Shown piece after piece: positions 58,934 to 64,000 of a stretch of DNA of 64,000 nt. The number at the start of each line of letters is the position of its first letter. Position 1 is the first letter of the stretch. Made by a program: the position numbers and the translations under genes. Origin of the DNA: Vitellaria paradoxa (Eukaryota > Streptophyta > Magnoliopsida > Ericales > Sapotaceae); contig CM034242.1 of the NCBI GenBank assembly GCA_019916065.1, positions 15,715,845 through 15,779,844 of the forward strand, written 5' to 3'. The notes below the pieces were generated by a model that had not been told where the DNA came from, searched no databases, and saw only the letters and a list, made by a program, of their open reading frames with translations.

Positions 58934-61190
58934 CTATGTTTTTTTACGTCCAATCACAGTAGAACCAACACTGATGCCCTTAGCCATTTTTGCTCTCAGA
59001 CGATTAGAACGCCAGCTAACCTGCTGAAAACCATCATCCAAATAAGCATCCAAATGTCGAGCAATAGAGTCTGAGCCAAAGCTATCCAAAATATCTCTCG
59101 TACAGTCATTGTTATGCATAGGTTCAGGTTCTGAAGGAAAACTATCATTCTTCTCATTTCCAAAATAGGGATCATAATTCCCTCCTCCAGACTCACCATC
59201 AGAAGAAGCAAACCTAGTCGAATGGGAGGAACCAAAATGACCCGCAGCAAATGATCTATTACGAGGAACACTCTTAGATGGATAGTTATAAGCAACAGGA
59301 AAAGTGCCACTAGAAGGGACAAAAAGTAGGATCATCCCTTCAGTGCCTGGTAGTGTAGCTGGGGAAGGTGTAGGCACAAAGTTAGGGGCTCCAGCAGTTA
59401 GTAAGCAGGTACCAGAAGTAGCAGTAGTAGAAATAACAGGAGTAGGAGGAAGGGAAGCAGTAACATGAACAGTGACACAACTGGGAGCAATGGAGTCCAA
59501 AGCAATCCTAGTATGAGAAAGAGTAAGCGTAGCAAACCTATTAGAACTCACAACAGTAGAGGTAGAGGTAGTAGAAGCTGCAGCTGTGGAAGTAGTAATA
59601 GGGGCTGGTAGCTGAGTAGAAATTGGAGAAGAACAAAGTGCTGATGTATTGTTACCTAAAGTGACTGGAGCAGAAACTGAGAGAGCAGCAGTAGACACAA
59701 GAGTATGAACAGGAGTAGGGACCATATCAAAAGAAACTAAAGACATATGTACCTGTATAGGAGCAGAGGGTGTAAGAAGATGAGGCTTAGAAATAGGCAC
59801 ATATTTGGGAACCCCCTGAGGTGCCCTCTCAGCTACTGGCTTAACATTAACACCTCTAGACTTTCCATTTTCTGTAGCCTTTTGATGAGACTCATGTAAA
59901 GCCAAATTATCAATGAAACACTCAGATTGTCTATGCCCCAAATGCTTACAAAAAAGATAATACTTGGACTCAGACTCAAAGATAACATCCTGCCAAAAGC
60001 CCTCATCACCTTCCTCAATCCATATCTTATCAACAAACTCTTAAGTAACATCAAACTCCACCAATGCCCTAGCAACATTAGGTTGATTAAGCAAAGCAGT
60101 GGCATGATCAGTACGGAGAGGCTTACTCACCTAAGCAGCAATAGAGAATAGAGTCTTCTTACAATGGAGCAAGTGAACTGGAAGGAATGGCAATAAAATC
60201 CAAATTGGGACCACTAGGGATTCCTTTAAGCACCTGAATGTGGTAGTCCACTTGAAGAGCCGCATAGTAAATCCCTAAGCATGCCAAGTCTACCTCACCT
60301 AAAGGCATATGTAATCTTTTTCAAGCCTCAATCTGATAAGAATATGACATAGGGTTAAGAAGGAAAATCTAAGCCTCTCCTTTCAAACCAAGTGCTATGA
60401 AAAATTTTCTGATATTTTCCAAGTTAGGCTTTCCATATGAGAATTTGCCAATCAAAGAGAGCGTAAAAGGCACAGCTATAATTTTAACTTCCTCAACAGT
60501 AAATTTAATAGCCAGCTTACCATGATAAATATGCTAGTTCGAAAAGGATTGGTAGGTTTAGGGATGTTATCCTTGGATAAGGAATCGATAAAGGATTTGG
60601 GAGGTCTAGGAATATCATTTTTAGGTATTAGGAGGTTTTGGGAAGGATCAGGAAGATTGGGGTTATGGTTTTTAGGAATAGCAAAGTTTTGGGAAAGATT
60701 TCCTTTTTTGGCAAGGTTTCCAAAATTGGAAAGGATTCCTTTTTTGGAAGTTTCCAAAACTAGAAAATCATTTGGAGAGGTATGGTTTTTAATTTGGGTA
60801 TTAGAAGAGTCCAATTGGTGATTGGAATGGTCAATTTGGTGGCTTAGGGTATTAGGAATGTCTAATTGGGAAGATAATGTTTTAGATTGGGGATTAGGGT
60901 TTTCAATTGGGGGTGGAATTTCAATTTGGGGATTCAGGTGTCTAATTGGGAATTAGGGTTTAAATTGACAACTTGGTGTCAATTTGTGAAATTGGGATTT
61001 GGGACTTAGGGTTTTGCAATTGGGAATTAGGGTTTGCAATAGGTAAATTAGAAATTTGGGAAATTGGGGCTTGGGATTGGGAATTAGGGTTATGGGATTG
61101 GGAATTAGGATTTTCAAGATTAGGGACATGGAAATTAGGGTTTGGGATTGGGGATTTGTGATTGGAATTGGGGATTGGGAATGTTGAAGG
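58934..61190 (-). pseudogene. DUF4283 / zinc-knuckle ORF, unit 2
   Basis: Counterpart of 31334-33720. The C-terminal half is uninterrupted for more than 335 codons (from above 59941 to the TAG at 58934), better preserved than in unit 1. Upstream, the DUF4283 block has stops, including a TAA near 60043 where unit 1 has a Gln codon. The first knuckle Cys is Tyr (YLFCKHLGHRQSEC). A separate frame at 60814-60476 covers the Asn/Pro-rich linker (NPNLPDPSQNLLIPKND). About 8% of positions differ from unit 1 by eye. Confidence 0.65.
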
Positions 61191-61531
61191 GTATCTTCTA
61201 TTTTTTACTTTTCTACAACATCCTCCATTTTTTATTAATTTGTATGTTAAATTAAAAATTTACTAAGAGCTTTTTTAATGGTTTTTTAAATTAGTTTTAT
61301 AAATATATTTTTAAACAAGGCATCATAATTGTTGATTAATTCATACACTAATAAAAAAATTGAAATAAAAGTAAATCAAATTAAAATTCAAATCCTAATA
61401 TTCATCCCCAAAATCAACCACCATTAAATAAAAAAAAAATATGCATTGCTCAAAACAATTCAATGGTCTTAACAAAAACTCTTTATAAATTACCAAGCAA
61501 AAAATATATATATAAAAATATGAATAGTAAA

Positions 61532-64000
61532 AAAAGAAAAAAAAAGCTTAATAAGGAAAAAAATCCTAATAATGTGATAGCATATACACCAACAAAAATA
61601 AAAAATAAAAAAATATTATATACAATTTGTTCCATATTGCCCTGTCAAGAAAACAATCACGTGAAAAGGCAAAATTAGGAAAAGTTAACAGTTGCTTTGC
61701 TATTGAGGATTCGATGATTCATAATAATATGAAATTTACTTCATATTGCTTGTACAAAAAAAAAAAAAAAAAAAAATCATGTCAAAAGTTCTGCTTCAAT
61801 AGAATTCTCTTTCAAGGTGTTTCATTTAAGGTTTAATGAACCAAAAAGAAATATATATGGCTAAAAGTATACCTTCCATGGTGTTTCATTTAAGGTTTAA
61901 TGAATCAAATAGAAATATATATAGGTGAAAATATAAATGAGACTCATATAGATGTAATTATATAAAAGTGGAAAATGGAATTACGACAAAGTGAAAAGTG
62001 GAGGATGTTAGTTTATAATAATAAATGAAAAAGGACGGTAATTTCATAACAACCGTCTAGATGGTTTGTCCATACTTAGCACCTTTTTCACACTTCTTCA
62101 TTTCTCTGCTCTTTGTCATGCGAATGGGAGTGCGAACAAAGAACCATCTAGACAATAGTCTGAACGGTTTATGACCACTTTGGCCCTTTTTCTCTCTTTT
62201 TGACTTCAATTTACTATTTATGATCCAAACTTTCTTGCAAATGCATGAAATGGAACAAAGACAATATTTAAGCATAACTAACTCATTTTAACCTTTCATT
62301 ATGCATGATTAATAACCTTTTAGTATGCTTAATTTTCATTTTCAATGATTAATTAATGTTCTTTAAGGAAACATTAGTGTTTTCTTCATTTTCTTCAGTT
62401 ATCAACATTTTATCTTTCTTTTCTTTTTTGGAGCTTGGAATAGAGGTAGGATTTCATCTTATATAGACGAGTTTTAGTTGGTTAATAGAATGATTAAACC
62501 TTAGTTAGAATGTTATGCTTTATTTTTGTTGGGTTAAATAAAATAGATGATGAACTATTATATGTATATATATAATGACAGAAAGTTAATTTAAAAATCC
62601 ATTTAGATAATTTTTATTCTTTTATTGTAAATTAAAGCATGAGTAAAGTTATTATCAATTCTAGTATGTAAATGCATGAATTGACTTTAGATGTGTTGAT
62701 TTTAGTTAGATTGCACAAGAAAATGGTTTGAAAAAAAAAAAAAAAAAGGTAGAAAAAGAAGATGTCAAACCTGTGTAACTAGACCTTTGTCATGCGCATG
62801 CGAGACTTACCTTGTGCGCAAGCCAGCAACAAAGAACTTCTCGTGTGCACTCCTGCTTGGATCTCGTGCACTCGATAGGGAGTTTGTTGCCCCATTCAGA
62901 CATGAAATATATTCTCATGCTTATGTTGAGCTTTGTTGTCTCATGCACCTAGGGTTCTACTCATGCGCGCCCACGATTAGCAGTTCTATTTGTCTCGTAC
63001 GCATGCCAAATGTATGCTACCATTATGCTCTGACAATTTTGTCTTTAACTAAGTTCAAATCACATAAGACTTGTTTTGGATATACTAATGATTAATATGA
63101 TGAATATGGAATTAAATGAAGGCAAAGTCTATTACTGGTTGATAAGTATAAGCTAAAATGGAATTATGTTGAATATATCACCGTAATAATATATAATTAT
63201 TTAGTATTGATTTTTGTTTTGAGTGTAGAGGTACTATAAATAGGGGGTATGTTTATACCCAACAGCTAAAAATCTTGAAATTTATCTAAATTTTGGTTAT
63301 AGTAACATTCTAGTAGGTTAGTTGCCTACCAAGTAAGGTGAACACTAATTACAGTATTTTTCACTCTTGAGGTTTTTTCCAAGATGCTAATGTAGATACA
63401 CGGGGTTCACTTTATGGCTAGGGTCATATAAGGTAAACAAAGCATGTGCGTTTTGGTGTGGGCCTCATGGCCACAATCCCCCTTGGTACAATACCTAATC
63501 TATATATATTGATTTCAACATTAATTATATAATATGGAGATAATAAGTATTATTAACTTGATTAATGAGATGGGATAAGGAAATTGACATGGTCATTATT
63601 AATTATGATTTTTTATTAAGATGTCTTGTATGATATGAATTATGCTAATTTAATTAGTAGTATATTAGAGTGCTATATATGCTTATTTGTTGATAATGGG
63701 CACCACTGGTATGTGTTCACTCTCTTATAAACTTTGCTATAAGCTATGGTAGTGTGTGTAAGTCGAGACATCCAGTTCTGGGCATTAGCTCCTGCACCTT
63801 TTCTTTGTTATAGATATATCATTTTGAAGGATTTTTTGAATTCATTTTTGTACCTCCCATAAGTGAGGTTTAATAGTCTACACACTTTACATACGTTTGA
63901 TCGGGTTGTATTGGCTGAATTGAGCTCAATTTACTTATGACATCCTAAATTTTTATTAATTTTTAAAATGCATTATTAATTTAATTTTATGCTTAGAAAT
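61532..64000. other. Single-copy right flank, no confident gene
   Basis: The first 300 bp are A-rich. An inverted pair, GTCTAGATGGTT (62055-62066) and AACCATCTAGAC (62142-62153), lies near 62.1 kb. From about 62,760 to 63,950 the base composition changes, with words such as CATGCGCATGCGAGAC, a TATA-like ACTATAAATAGGGGG at about 63234, and GACATCCTAAATTT near the end. This resembles a plant LTR but no border pair is visible. The 102-codon frame at 62787-63095 has no domain I know and is probably fortuitous. Confidence 0.4.
61816..61930 (+). repeat. 64-bp tandem duplication
   Basis: GGTGTTTCATTTAAGGTTTA followed by ATGAA.CAAA.AGAAATATAT occurs at 61816 and 61880. Two near-identical copies, non-coding. 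Confidence 0.85.

Larger units (their letters stand above)
35416..61531 (+). repeat. Tandem segmental duplication, unit 2
   Basis: Direct repeat of 1751-34095. It lacks the gypsy/TRIM cluster and one MITE and has its own 1.5 kb insertion at 45577-47097. Homology ends at 61531 (GAATAGTAA), where unit 1 runs into an LTR and unit 2 continues into A-rich single-copy DNA. Confidence 0.95.

Noticed and set aside
62787..63095. 102-residue protein in the right flank
   Set aside because: No domain or splice context. The local words and TATA-like site look like LTR sequence.

Overview
This is nuclear DNA of a flowering plant, most probably a eudicot. It is AT-rich and intron-containing, with plant gene families (an NLP/NIN-like RWP-RK transcription factor and a SWEET sugar transporter) sunk in Ty1/copia, Ty3/gypsy, TIR and MITE elements. 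No bacterial, organellar or CRISPR features were seen. The species cannot be named from the sequence.

The dominant structure is a direct tandem segmental duplication. Unit 1 (1751-34095) and unit 2 (35416-61531) carry the same order: 5'-truncated NLP gene (+) with a long-TIR transposon in its last intron; a decayed copia element (-); a SWEET pseudogene (-); a foldback element; and a decayed DUF4283/zinc-knuckle ORF (-). A 1.3 kb spacer of truncated LTR pieces and a tRNA-like SINE head separates the units. Flanks 1-1750 and 61532-64000 are single copy and largely uninterpretable.

The units differ in informative ways. Unit 1 alone carries a roughly 7.5 kb cluster (7170-14706): a 3'-truncated gypsy element with a 2.66 kb LTR, a small LTR-like segment containing 5S rRNA-derived sequence (Cassandra-like TRIM), and another LTR fragment. 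Unit 1 alone also has a 311 bp Tourist-like MITE with a clean empty site in unit 2. Unit 2 alone has a 1.5 kb TG...CA insertion inside its copia element and a 1-base deletion that breaks its NLP gene. The copia insertion, the intron TIR element and all SWEET lesions are shared, so they predate the duplication. By eye, unit-to-unit identity is near 99% up to about position 27,500 of unit 1 and then drops to the low 90s.

The only gene that may still encode a working product is the unit 1 NLP copy, modelled as 551 residues: GAF-like region, RWP-RK domain, PB1 domain. It lacks the usual N-terminal part, and its RWPxRK signature ends in Ser instead of Lys. All other coding sequence is transposon-derived or pseudogenic. 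I found no convincing new multi-gene system. The most interesting signals are the mosaic duplication, the divergent fates of the NLP copies, the extra zinc-knuckle ORF upstream of gag in the gypsy element, and the 5S-bearing TRIM fragment.
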